Shown here: positions 34,022 to 41,285 of the stretch, one piece after another
Numbering within the stretch: the stretch's first letter is position 1
How the letters are laid out: every line of letters begins with the position of its first letter
DNA from: an uncultured Acetobacteraceae bacterium
Lineage (GTDB): Bacteria; Pseudomonadota; Alphaproteobacteria; Acetobacterales; Acetobacteraceae
DNA length: 41,285 nt
Direction of reading: 5' to 3'
Assembly (NCBI GenBank): GCA_903924985.1
Contig: CAIYDT010000253.1
Span: forward strand, 1-41,285
Made by a program: the position numbers and the translations under genes
Notes under the pieces: generated by a model
The model's input: only the letters and a program-made list of their open reading frames with translations
What the model was told of the DNA's origin: nothing
Database searches by the model: none

Positions 34022-34036
34022 TTAACGGTTTGTTAA
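34022..34036 (+). promoter_or_regulatory. CtrA-type box upstream of the flagellar operon
   Basis: TTAACGGTTTGTTAA matches TTAA-N7-TTAA, the binding site of the cell-cycle regulator CtrA. It lies 99 bp before the fliF start. CtrA is known to activate the fliF-type flagellar operon in Caulobacter and controls motility in several Rhodospirillales. In DNA this GC-rich a chance match is expected well below once per window. Confidence 0.7.
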
Positions 34037-34134
34037 CTCCTTTGCGTCACTCTGTCCTCGCGCCCGAAGCGAGGCACCAGGGATCGACTGACGCAGATGA
34101 CCGGCAAAACGCTACAACCCGGCCCAAACAGGCC

Positions 34135-35754
34135 ATGACGCCCCTGCTGGAGGGGCTGAGAGCGTTGGGCCCCGCCCGCCTCGCCGCCATGGGCGCCGTC
34201 GCGGTCGGGCTCCTCGCGCTGCTTGGTGTGCTGATTCTGCGCAGCGGCGGGGGCGGCAGCCAAATGGCACTGCTGTATGCCGATCTGGACCTGCGGGATT
34301 CCTCCCAGATCGTCGATCAGCTTAACAAGAAACACATCTCCTACCGGCTGTTGGCCAACGGCTCGCAAATCCTGGTGCCGGCCGATCAGGTTGCCGATGC
34401 TCGGCTGTCCCTCGCGCGCGACGGCCTGCCCTCCGGCGGGTCGGTTGGTTACGAACTGTTCGATCGCGGCGACGGCCTCGCCTTCACCGAATTCCAGCAA
34501 AAAATCAATGAAACCCGAGCGCTCGAGGGAGAGATCGGCCGAACGATCAAGGCGATGCGGGGGATCAGGCAGGTGCGGGTGCATCTGGTGCTGCCGCACC
34601 GGGAACCCTTCGCCCGCGACCGCCAGGACGCCCAGGCCAGCGTCATGCTGACCATGGCCGGCGCCCAGCGCCTGGACCGGGAGGGGGTGCAGGCGATCCT
34701 GAACCTCGTCGCCGCCGCCGTGCCGGGCTTGACCCCGCGCAACATCGCGTTGGTCGACTCCCGCGGCGACCTGCTGGCCCGCGCCGGTCAACCGGTCGGG
34801 CAGACCGCGGAATCGGCCTCCGCCGACGAAGTCCGCCGCGCCACCGAACTGCGCCTGTCGCGCGCGGTGGAGGAAATGTTGGAACGCAGCCTCGGTCCCG
34901 GGCGGGTGCGAGCGGAGGCGGCCGTGCGCATGAACTACGACCGGGTGAACGAGACGAAGGAAAGCTACGACCCGGACGGGCAGGTCACCCGCAGCTCCCA
35001 GACCGTGACCTCCAACAGCAAGACCACGGAGCAGAACGGCACCGTGTCGGTACAGAACAACCTGCCGAACGCCGATGCGGGCGCCCAGGGCGCGGGCACC
35101 CAGGAAGGCAAGCAGGAGGAAACCACCAACTACGAGATCGGCAAGACCGTCCGCACGTTGATCCGTGAGCAGCCACAGATCGAGCGCATCAGCTTGGCGG
35201 TCATGGTCGAAGGCACGACCGACGCCAGCAAGGCCTGGCAACCGATGGCGACCGAGGACCTGGCCCGCATCACGACCCTGGTCAAAAGCACCATCGGCTT
35301 CGACGAAAAGCGCGGCGACGTGGTGAACGTCGTCAGCATGCGGTTCGCCCAGGCGGAATCCGCAGCGCCGGAAACAACGGGACTCTGGGGCATCAAGCTG
35401 GAAAAAACCGAGCTAATGAACCTGACGCAGACCGCGCTGATCGGGATCGTCGGGTTGCTCGCGCTGCTGCTGGTGCTGCGTCCGATGGTCAAGGGCATCA
35501 CGGCGCTGGCCCCCGCGACCGCCGGGGCTTTGGGTGCGCCTGTGGAGGCTGGCGGACTGCCGCATGGCGCCGCTTCATCCCCCAACAATCTGCTGCTGAA
35601 TGGCCCAACGGAGGACGAAAGCATGGTGGATATCGCCCAAATCGAAGGCCAGATACGAGCCTCGTCGCTGCGAAAACTCTCCGAAATGGTGGAAAAACAT
35701 CCCAGCGCATCCTTGAACATTCTTCGCGGCTGGATGGCGCGCGACAATGCCTGA
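34135..35754 (+). CDS. fliF: Flagellar M-ring protein FliF
   Basis: This 539-aa protein forms the MS ring in the inner membrane. One membrane segment is near residues 17-37 and a second near 435-457. [19 protein letters not shown] and [20 protein letters not shown] match the ring-building domains. The C-terminal tail, [20 protein letters not shown], is the FliG-binding region. The start at 34135 places the first membrane segment properly; a longer frame to 34030 would begin inside the CtrA box. Only a weak AGG precedes it. It overlaps fliG by 8 nt. Confidence 0.95.
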   Translation: MTPLLEGLRALGPARLAAMGAVAVGLLALLGVLILRSGGGGSQMALLYADLDLRDSSQIVDQLNKKHISYRLLANGSQILVPADQVADARLSLARDGLPSGGSVGYELFDRGDGLAFTEFQQKINETRALEGEIGRTIKAMRGIRQVRVHLVLPHREPFARDRQDAQASVMLTMAGAQRLDREGVQAILNLVAAAVPGLTPRNIALVDSRGDLLARAGQPVGQTAESASADEVRRATELRLSRAVEEMLERSLGPGRVRAEAAVRMNYDRVNETKESYDPDGQVTRSSQTVTSNSKTTEQNGTVSVQNNLPNADAGAQGAGTQEGKQEETTNYEIGKTVRTLIREQPQIERISLAVMVEGTTDASKAWQPMATEDLARITTLVKSTIGFDEKRGDVVNVVSMRFAQAESAAPETTGLWGIKLEKTELMNLTQTALIGIVGLLALLLVLRPMVKGITALAPATAGALGAPVEAGGLPHGAASSPNNLLLNGPTEDESMVDIAQIEGQIRASSLRKLSEMVEKHPSASLNILRGWMARDNA

Positions 35755-36766
35755 GTTCAAATCCGACGATATACGCAACATGAAAGGGTCGGAGCGCGCC
35801 GCCATCATGATGCTGGCGATGGGCGAGGAACATTGTACCCGCCTGTTCGGTATGATGCACGAGGACGAGATCAAGGACATCTCCTCCGCCATGGCGCAGC
35901 TTGGCAATATTCGTTCCGACATGGTCGAGAAGGTGTGCGGCGAATTCATGGAGGGCATGGGTGCGACCGGCGCCTTGAACGGCAGCTACGAAACGACCGA
36001 AAGCCTGCTCATGAAGGCCCTGCCACGCGACCGGGCTGCGCAGATAATGGAGGAAATCCGCGGCCCGGCCGGCCGCACCATGTGGGACAAACTGGGCAAT
36101 GTCAGCGAGGACGTGCTGGCGAATTATCTGAAAAACGAATACCCGCAGACCGTCGCCGTTGTGTTGTCCAAGGTTAAACCGGAACATTCGGCCCGCGTGC
36201 TGACCTTACTGCCGGACTCCTTCGCGATGGAAGTCGTGATGCGAATGCTCCGCATGGAAACCGTGCAGAAAGAAGTGCTGGATGGCGTCGAAAAAACCCT
36301 GCGCGCCGAATTCATGTCCAACCTCGCCCGCAGCGCCCGCCGCGACGCGCACGAATTGATGGCGGATATCTTCAACAATCTCGACCGCCAGGCCGAAACC
36401 CGCTTCCTGACTGGGCTGGAGGAACGCAACCGCGACGCGTCCGAACGTATCAAGTCGCTGATGTTTACCTTCGACGACCTGCAGCGCCTGTCGGGCCCAT
36501 CCGTCCAGATCCTGCTGCGGTCCATCGAAAAGGACAAGCTGCCGATCGCGCTGAAAGGCGCGGCCGACAAGCTCAAGGACCTGTTCTTCTCCAACCTGTC
36601 GGAACGCGCCACGAAAATGCTGCGTGACGACATGGAAAGCCTCGGCCCGGTCAAGCTGCGCGACGTGGATGAGGCGCAAGCCGGCATCGTGCTGCTGGCG
36701 AAAGAACTGGCGGCACAGGGTCAGATCGAGATCTCGGCCGGCAAGGATGAGGAGGTGATCTACTGA
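35747..36766 (+). CDS. fliG: Flagellar motor switch protein FliG
   Basis: This 339-aa switch protein couples the MS ring to the stator. [18 protein letters not shown] is the N-terminal FliF-binding part, and [20 protein letters not shown] is the EHPQ-type middle domain motif with tyrosine instead of histidine. The C-terminal torque domain has [20 protein letters not shown], which bears the charged and hydrophobic surface facing MotA. It overlaps fliF by 8 nt. Confidence 0.96.
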   Translation: MPEFKSDDIRNMKGSERAAIMMLAMGEEHCTRLFGMMHEDEIKDISSAMAQLGNIRSDMVEKVCGEFMEGMGATGALNGSYETTESLLMKALPRDRAAQIMEEIRGPAGRTMWDKLGNVSEDVLANYLKNEYPQTVAVVLSKVKPEHSARVLTLLPDSFAMEVVMRMLRMETVQKEVLDGVEKTLRAEFMSNLARSARRDAHELMADIFNNLDRQAETRFLTGLEERNRDASERIKSLMFTFDDLQRLSGPSVQILLRSIEKDKLPIALKGAADKLKDLFFSNLSERATKMLRDDMESLGPVKLRDVDEAQAGIVLLAKELAAQGQIEISAGKDEEVIY

Positions 36767-37440
36767 TGACCCGGGACACCCCCACGGGAAATCTGATCTT
36801 CGGCGAAGATTTCGACCGCCCGCAACCAGCAAAACCTCCACCCGATCCCAAACCCGTCGAGCCGGTCTACAGCGCTGCCGACTTGCAAATGGCTCGCGCG
36901 GAGGCGCTGCGGGATGGCCACGCGGCGGGTTTGGCCGAGGCGGATGGCGTCACCGCCACCCTCGCCCGCCATGCCTTGCTCACCATCGCCGAACGCCTCG
37001 ACACCGCTCGGTCCGAGGCCAACACCATCGCCGAAGAAGCCGCCGAAGAGGTCGCGCGCCTTCTGATGGACGCCTTCGCCACCGCTTTCCCCGCTTTGTG
37101 CGTCCGTCACGCGGAGGCGGAATTGCGTGCCATCGTGCGCTCCGTGCTGCCGCGATTGCAGGAAGAACCGGCGATCACCGTGCGCGCCAGCCCGCACCTA
37201 ACCCAGGCCTTGACCGAGGAAATCGCCGCCATCGACCCCGAATTGCTGGATCGTGTCCGCGTCATCCCCACCGACGCGGTGCCCGCCGGCGACCTCCGCA
37301 TCGCCTGGCGGGCCGGCAGCGCCCGCCGCGATACCGCCGGCTTGTGGGCCGAAATCGAAAACGTCCTGGCGCCGGCTGGGTTGCTGAGTCCGGTCAACCA
37401 CGCGCGCGACAGAGTAAAGGAGCCAGAAAATGTCGAATGA
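36766..37440 (+). CDS. fliH: Flagellar assembly protein FliH (export ATPase regulator)
   Basis: This 224-aa protein starts [20 protein letters not shown] and has an alanine- and glutamate-rich helix (about 45-105), as in FliH/FlbE proteins that bind the FliI ATPase. Sequence conservation in FliH is low, so the call rests on position, length and composition. The ATG shares one base with the fliG stop (TGATG), with GAGGAGGTG upstream. It overlaps fliN by 11 nt. Confidence 0.8.
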   Translation: MTRDTPTGNLIFGEDFDRPQPAKPPPDPKPVEPVYSAADLQMARAEALRDGHAAGLAEADGVTATLARHALLTIAERLDTARSEANTIAEEAAEEVARLLMDAFATAFPALCVRHAEAELRAIVRSVLPRLQEEPAITVRASPHLTQALTEEIAAIDPELLDRVRVIPTDAVPAGDLRIAWRAGSARRDTAGLWAEIENVLAPAGLLSPVNHARDRVKEPENVE

Positions 37441-37747
37441 CATGGAACTCACCGAATTGACCGAACCGATGGAGCCCACCGGGCCGCGTTCCGCGCGGGA
37501 GCTGGAGGCGGTGTACGACATCCCCGTCACCCTCTCCGCCGTGCTGGGGAAAACCACAATGCAGGTGAGCCAGCTCCTGAAACTCGGCCGCGGCGCGGTC
37601 GTCGAACTCGACCGCAAACTCGGCGAAGCTATCGACATCTACGTCAACAACCGCCTCGTCGCGCGCGGGGAGGTCGTGATGGTCGACGACAATCGCCTCG
37701 GGGTGACCATGACGGAAATCGTGAAAGCCGATCGAGCGCAATCATGA
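37430..37747 (+). CDS. fliN: Flagellar motor switch protein FliN
   Basis: This 105-aa protein has the surface-presentation-of-antigens fold of FliN: YDIPVTLSAVLGKTTMQVSQ, LKLGRGAVVELDRKLGE and DIYVNNRLVARGEVVMVDD, in the order seen across the family. It forms the lower C-ring. A good AAAGGAG ribosome site precedes the ATG. Its stop overlaps the flbD start (ATGA). Confidence 0.95.
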   Translation: MSNDMELTELTEPMEPTGPRSARELEAVYDIPVTLSAVLGKTTMQVSQLLKLGRGAVVELDRKLGEAIDIYVNNRLVARGEVVMVDDNRLGVTMTEIVKADRAQS

Positions 37748-39075
37748 AGGTGCTGATAATAGGGTCGCTGGCGGGCGACCTCGGGCAGGCGGCCCGCATC
37801 GCCATCGCCCGGGGGGCCAAGCTGGATCAGGCGGATAATGCCGATCAAGCCTTACCTAAACTCAGGGCGGACGCCCGTCTGGACCTTGTGCTGTGCGACC
37901 TCTCTCAGGACGTGGGCGCGGTCGTGCGGGCACTGGCCAGGGAACGTATCGCAGTGCCGGTCGTGGCATGCGGCACCAATGTCGACCCCGACGCCGCGGT
38001 GCGCGCCATCCAAGCCGGCGCGCGGGAATTCCTGCCGCTACCGCCTGACCCCGACCTGATCGCCGCGATCCTGGAGGCCGCCTCAGGCGAAAGCCACGCC
38101 CTGATCGTCAACGACCCCGTCATGGCCGCCGCGGTCCGGCGGGCCGAACAGGTGGCGAAATCGGAAGCGTCGGTGCTGATCTCCGGCGAGTCCGGCACCG
38201 GCAAGGAGGTGCTGGCCCGCCACATCCACCGCCGCTCTCGTCGGGTGCAAGGCCCATTCGTAGCCCTGAACTGTGCCGCGATCCCGGAGAACCTGCTGGA
38301 ATCCGAGCTGTTTGGCCACGAGAAAGGCGCGTTCTCCGGCGCCATGGCGCGCCGCATCGGTAAATTCGAGGCCGCGCAGGGCGGCACCCTCCTGCTGGAC
38401 GAAATCAGCGAGATGGACGTGCGCCTGCAAGCCAAGCTGCTGCGTGCGCTCCAGGAGCGCGAAATCGACCGATTGGGCGGCGACGCCCCGGTGAAGATCA
38501 ATGTTCGCATCCTTGCCACCACCAACCGCGATTTGCTCGCCGATGCTCGGCAGGGGCGGTTCCGCGAGGACCTGTATTTCCGCCTGAATGTTGTTTCGCT
38601 TGCTGTACCAAGCTTGCGCGAACGCCCCGGCGACATTGCTGCTTTATCGGACCATTTCGCCCGCAAATACGCCGACGTGAACGGGCTGCCGTATCGCCCC
38701 ATTTCCCAGGCGGCATTGCTACGCCTGACCTCCCACCCGTGGCGCGGCAACGTGCGCGAGCTGGAAAACACCATCCATCGCGCCGTGCTGCTGGCGGAAG
38801 GATCGCAAATCGGCGTCGAGGCTGTCGAGCTCGGGCCGCCCGCCACGGCGACGACGGCAACCTCGCAGCCGGGCGGCATCGCGGGCCTGGTCGGCCGTCG
38901 CATGGATGAGGTCGAACGCGATCTGATCATCGAAACCGTCAGCCGCACGCTGGGGAACCGCACCCATGCGGCAACGATCCTCGGGATTTCGATCCGGGCG
39001 TTACGGAACAAACTGAAGGATTACACCGCGCAAGGCATGCCGGTGCCGCCGCCGCCGTCCTCCATCGCGGCCTGA
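37744..39075 (+). CDS. flbD: Sigma-54-dependent flagellar regulator FlbD
   Basis: This 443-aa activator matches Caulobacter FlbD throughout. The receiver-like domain (about 1-115) lacks the paired acidic residues near the start, so it is probably not phosphorylated in the usual way; Caulobacter FlbD is instead controlled by FliX. The AAA+ domain has Walker A GESGTGKE (148-155) and Walker B GGTLLLDE (213-220). The sigma-54 contact loop reads GAFSGA (195-200), not GAFTGA. The C-terminal Fis-type helix-turn-helix is GNRTHAATILGISIRALRNK. It sits in the operon it probably helps regulate. Confidence 0.95.
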   Translation: MKVLIIGSLAGDLGQAARIAIARGAKLDQADNADQALPKLRADARLDLVLCDLSQDVGAVVRALARERIAVPVVACGTNVDPDAAVRAIQAGAREFLPLPPDPDLIAAILEAASGESHALIVNDPVMAAAVRRAEQVAKSEASVLISGESGTGKEVLARHIHRRSRRVQGPFVALNCAAIPENLLESELFGHEKGAFSGAMARRIGKFEAAQGGTLLLDEISEMDVRLQAKLLRALQEREIDRLGGDAPVKINVRILATTNRDLLADARQGRFREDLYFRLNVVSLAVPSLRERPGDIAALSDHFARKYADVNGLPYRPISQAALLRLTSHPWRGNVRELENTIHRAVLLAEGSQIGVEAVELGPPATATTATSQPGGIAGLVGRRMDEVERDLIIETVSRTLGNRTHAATILGISIRALRNKLKDYTAQGMPVPPPPSSIAA

Positions 39076-39079
39076 ATTC

Positions 39080-41164
39080 ATGGCCGGAGCCGCTTCGTTC
39101 GCCGAAATGCTGCCGGGGTTCACCGCCGGGGTGCGCCGTTACGCGCCCGGCAGCGATATCGGTTTGGCGCTGGGCGTGGTGGCGTTGCTATCGGTGCTCG
39201 TGGTGCCGTTGCCCACGGTCTTGCTGGACATGGGCCTGGCACTGTCGATCACCGCCGCAGTGCTGGTGTTAATGGTGGCGCTGTTCCTGCGCCGCCCCCT
39301 CGATTTCACCAGTTTTCCGACCTTGCTGCTGCTGACGACGCTGTTGCGGCTGTCGCTGAACGTCGCCACGACGCGGTTGATCCTGTCGCATGGCAATGAG
39401 GGCCTGAACGCCGCCGGCCACGTGGTGGCCGCCTTCGGCGGCTTCCTGATGGGCGGCGACGTGGTGATCGGGCTGATTGTGTTCTCCATCCTGCTGGTGG
39501 TGAACTTCATGGTCATCACCAAAGGCTCCGGCCGCATCGCGGAGGTCGCCGCGCGCTTCAGCTTGGACGCCATGCCCGGCAAGCAGATGGCGATCGACGC
39601 GGATCTGTCGGCCGGTTTGATCGACGAAAAGGTGGCCCGCCGCCGGCGCAAGGACCTGGAGGAGGAAAGCGGCTTTTACGGCGCCATGGACGGTGCCGCG
39701 AAATTCGTGCGCGGCGACGCCATCGCGGCGTTGTTAATCACGGTCATCAATATCATCGGGGGCCTGGCGATCGGCGTCATCCGCCACGGCATGCCCTTCG
39801 CCGAGGCCGCGGCGACCTTCACTACTTTGACGGCCGGCGACGGGCTGGTGTCGCAAATCCCCTCCCTGCTGGTGTCCACCGCCGCCGGCATCGTGGTGAC
39901 GAAAGGCGGCACCGAGGGGTCCGCCGACGTTGCCATGATGCGCCAATTAGGCGGCAACCCGAAGCCGCTGGCCATGGCCTCCGGTGCCGCCGTGGTACTG
40001 GCGCTGATGCCGGGCCTCCCGATGCTGCCATTCCTGGCTATCGCCGGTTTGGCGGGGGGCGGCGCCTGGCTGCGGCACAAACATCCCGAACTCGCTGGCG
40101 AAATCCCAGACCCGATCGCGATCCCCTCGGAGCCGCCGATCGCCGACGCCCTGCGCATTGACATGATCCGGCTGGAACTCGGTTACGGCCTGTTATCGCT
40201 GGCCGGCGGCGACACACCGCGGCTGACGGAGCAAATCAAAGGCCTGCGCCGCGCCATCGCCGGGGAAATGGGCTTCGTGCTGCCGCCGGTGCGCATCCAG
40301 GACAACATGCAGCTACCCGCCAACGAATACGTGGTCCGCATCAAGGAAATCGAGGCCGGCAAAGGCGAACTGCGTCCTACCAAGCTTTTGGCCATGGACC
40401 CGAGCGGCGCGACCCCGGCCCTGGCGGGCGAGGAAACCCGCGAGCCCTCCTTCGGTCTCCCGGCCCTGTGGATCGAGCCGGAACTGAAAGAGGAGGCGAT
40501 GTTCCGCGGCTGCACCGTGGTCGATCCGCCCAGCGTGCTGACCACCCATCTAACCGAACTGGTGCGGGAAAATGTCGCCGAACTCTTGTCCCACGCCGAA
40601 ACCCAGAAGTTGCTCGACGAACTGCCACGCGAGCAGCAGAAACTTGTTGCGGACCTCATCCCCTCCCAGATCACCGTCGGCGGTATTCAACGCGTGTTGC
40701 AGACGCTGTTGAGCGAGCGCGTGTCAGTCCGCGATCTCTCAACCATTCTGGAAGGTGTCCAGGAGGCCTGCGGTGCCACGGTGAGAGCGGTGCCCGCGAT
40801 CGTGGCGCATGTGCGCATTCGGTTGGCACGACAGATCAGCGACTCCCACGTCGGCCCGCAAGGATTCATGCCGTTGATCACCCTGTCGCCGGAGTGGGAA
40901 GCCGCGTTTCTGGAGGCCCTGACCGGCCCGCCGGAAGACCGCCAATTGGCGATGGCACCCAGCAAATTGCAGGCCTTTATGCATGCGTTGCGCACCGCGT
41001 TCGATACCGCCGCGGCAGCCGGGGAGGCACCGGTGTTGCTGACAAGCGGCAGCATCCGCGGGCACGTGCGAGCGATCGTCGAACGTTTCCGACCCGGCAC
41101 GCCGGTGCTGTCACAAATGGAGATCTTCCCGAAGGTTCGCATACGGACGGTCGGGACGGTATGA
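39080..41164 (+). CDS. flhA: Flagellar export apparatus protein FlhA
   Basis: This 694-aa protein is the major export-gate subunit. The N-terminal half has about eight membrane helices, with PLPTVLLDMGLALSITAAVL and FPTLLLLTTLLRLSLNVATT. The FHIPEP region DAMPGKQMAIDADLSAGLID follows (about 170-190), and the cytoplasmic half has SVRDLSTILEGVQEAC. It starts 4 nt after flbD, and no further gene is complete before the window ends. Confidence 0.97.
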   Translation: MAGAASFAEMLPGFTAGVRRYAPGSDIGLALGVVALLSVLVVPLPTVLLDMGLALSITAAVLVLMVALFLRRPLDFTSFPTLLLLTTLLRLSLNVATTRLILSHGNEGLNAAGHVVAAFGGFLMGGDVVIGLIVFSILLVVNFMVITKGSGRIAEVAARFSLDAMPGKQMAIDADLSAGLIDEKVARRRRKDLEEESGFYGAMDGAAKFVRGDAIAALLITVINIIGGLAIGVIRHGMPFAEAAATFTTLTAGDGLVSQIPSLLVSTAAGIVVTKGGTEGSADVAMMRQLGGNPKPLAMASGAAVVLALMPGLPMLPFLAIAGLAGGGAWLRHKHPELAGEIPDPIAIPSEPPIADALRIDMIRLELGYGLLSLAGGDTPRLTEQIKGLRRAIAGEMGFVLPPVRIQDNMQLPANEYVVRIKEIEAGKGELRPTKLLAMDPSGATPALAGEETREPSFGLPALWIEPELKEEAMFRGCTVVDPPSVLTTHLTELVRENVAELLSHAETQKLLDELPREQQKLVADLIPSQITVGGIQRVLQTLLSERVSVRDLSTILEGVQEACGATVRAVPAIVAHVRIRLARQISDSHVGPQGFMPLITLSPEWEAAFLEALTGPPEDRQLAMAPSKLQAFMHALRTAFDTAAAAGEAPVLLTSGSIRGHVRAIVERFRPGTPVLSQMEIFPKVRIRTVGTV

Positions 41165-41189
41165 GCGGCGTCTCCCCATCTCCCCCTTC

Positions 41190-41272
41190 CGTCATCCTCG
41201 GGCTTGACCCGAGGACCGCCAACGCCACCGGCCGCGCAGACGGCGGTCCTCGGGTCAAGCCCGAGGATGACG
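41190..41272. repeat. 31-bp perfect inverted repeat, paired REP-like palindromes
   Basis: Arms 41190-41220 and 41242-41272 pair perfectly over 31 bp around a 21-bp spacer. Each arm contains the cctcggg-N5-cccgagg core also found at 27-51 and 177-201, here with a cttga loop. This is a pair of dispersed palindromes in opposite orientation. It begins 25 bp after flhA and could also end or protect the flagellar transcript. Confidence 0.85.
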
Positions 41273-41285
41273 AAAAGCAGGTGTA

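Overview
The window is high-GC and gene-dense, with ATGA and TGATG start/stop overlaps joining most neighbouring genes. Gene content points to an alphaproteobacterium, most likely in Rhodospirillales near Acetobacteraceae. The evidence is the flagellar order fliF-fliG-fliH-fliN-flbD-flhA with a CtrA-type TTAA-N7-TTAA box upstream, a FlbD-type sigma-54 regulator, a fused NarK1-NarK2 transporter, and a GTTC-N7-GTTC (alphaproteobacterial LexA-type) motif. The family placement is inference from gene content. No rRNA, tRNA or CRISPR array was seen.

Layout. 1-1160 is poor in genes: a 150-bp tandem repeat carrying a small palindrome, a ~100-bp imperfect inverted repeat, a LexA-type box, and the 3' end of an IS630-type transposase. 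1161-10741 (minus) is a nitrate respiration operon read narG-narH-narJ-narI-ppiC-(91-aa unknown)-DUF2478-nnrS. 10742-10909 is a divergent control region with two FNR-type boxes. 10910-14453 (plus) holds a Crp/Fnr regulator without the N-terminal cysteines needed for a sensor cluster, then a 910-aa NarK1-NarK2 fusion. 14454-14826 is a spacer with a hairpin and a 12-bp tandem repeat. 14827-21088 (plus) is a three-gene redox module: a PreT/GltD-like flavoprotein with extra Fe-S clusters, a single-chain NifJ pyruvate oxidoreductase and a PreA/dihydroorotate-dehydrogenase-like protein. 21296-22465 (plus) encodes a CinA-like plus nucleotidylyltransferase fusion. 22546-27883 (minus) is a dipeptide-type ABC transporter (dppA-B-C-D-F order). 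28007-32991 (minus) is a branched-chain amino-acid-type ABC transporter (livK-H-M-G-F) with rsmG coupled to its end. 33071-33914 (plus) is a MaoC-like/YkgJ-like pair. 34135-41164 (plus) is the flagellar basal-body, switch and export operon. A 31-bp perfect inverted repeat ends the window and is related to the palindrome at its start.

How the parts fit. The nar block forms a complete membrane nitrate reductase with its chaperone, transporter and regulator, plus an NnrS protein linked to NO metabolism. It sits beside a pyruvate oxidation module that could feed low-potential electrons or NAD(P)H when oxygen is low. Two periplasmic-binding-protein transporters supply organic nitrogen and carbon. 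The flagellar operon carries both a cell-cycle (CtrA) input and its own sigma-54 activator.

The points most worth a second look are the PreT-NifJ-PreA-like module (its PreA-like part lacks the usual active-site cysteine motif), the accessory tail of the nar operon, the divergent FNR-box layout, the CinA/nucleotidylyltransferase fusion, the LexA-type box with no recognised target gene, the CtrA box before fliF, and GAFSGA in place of GAFTGA in FlbD.
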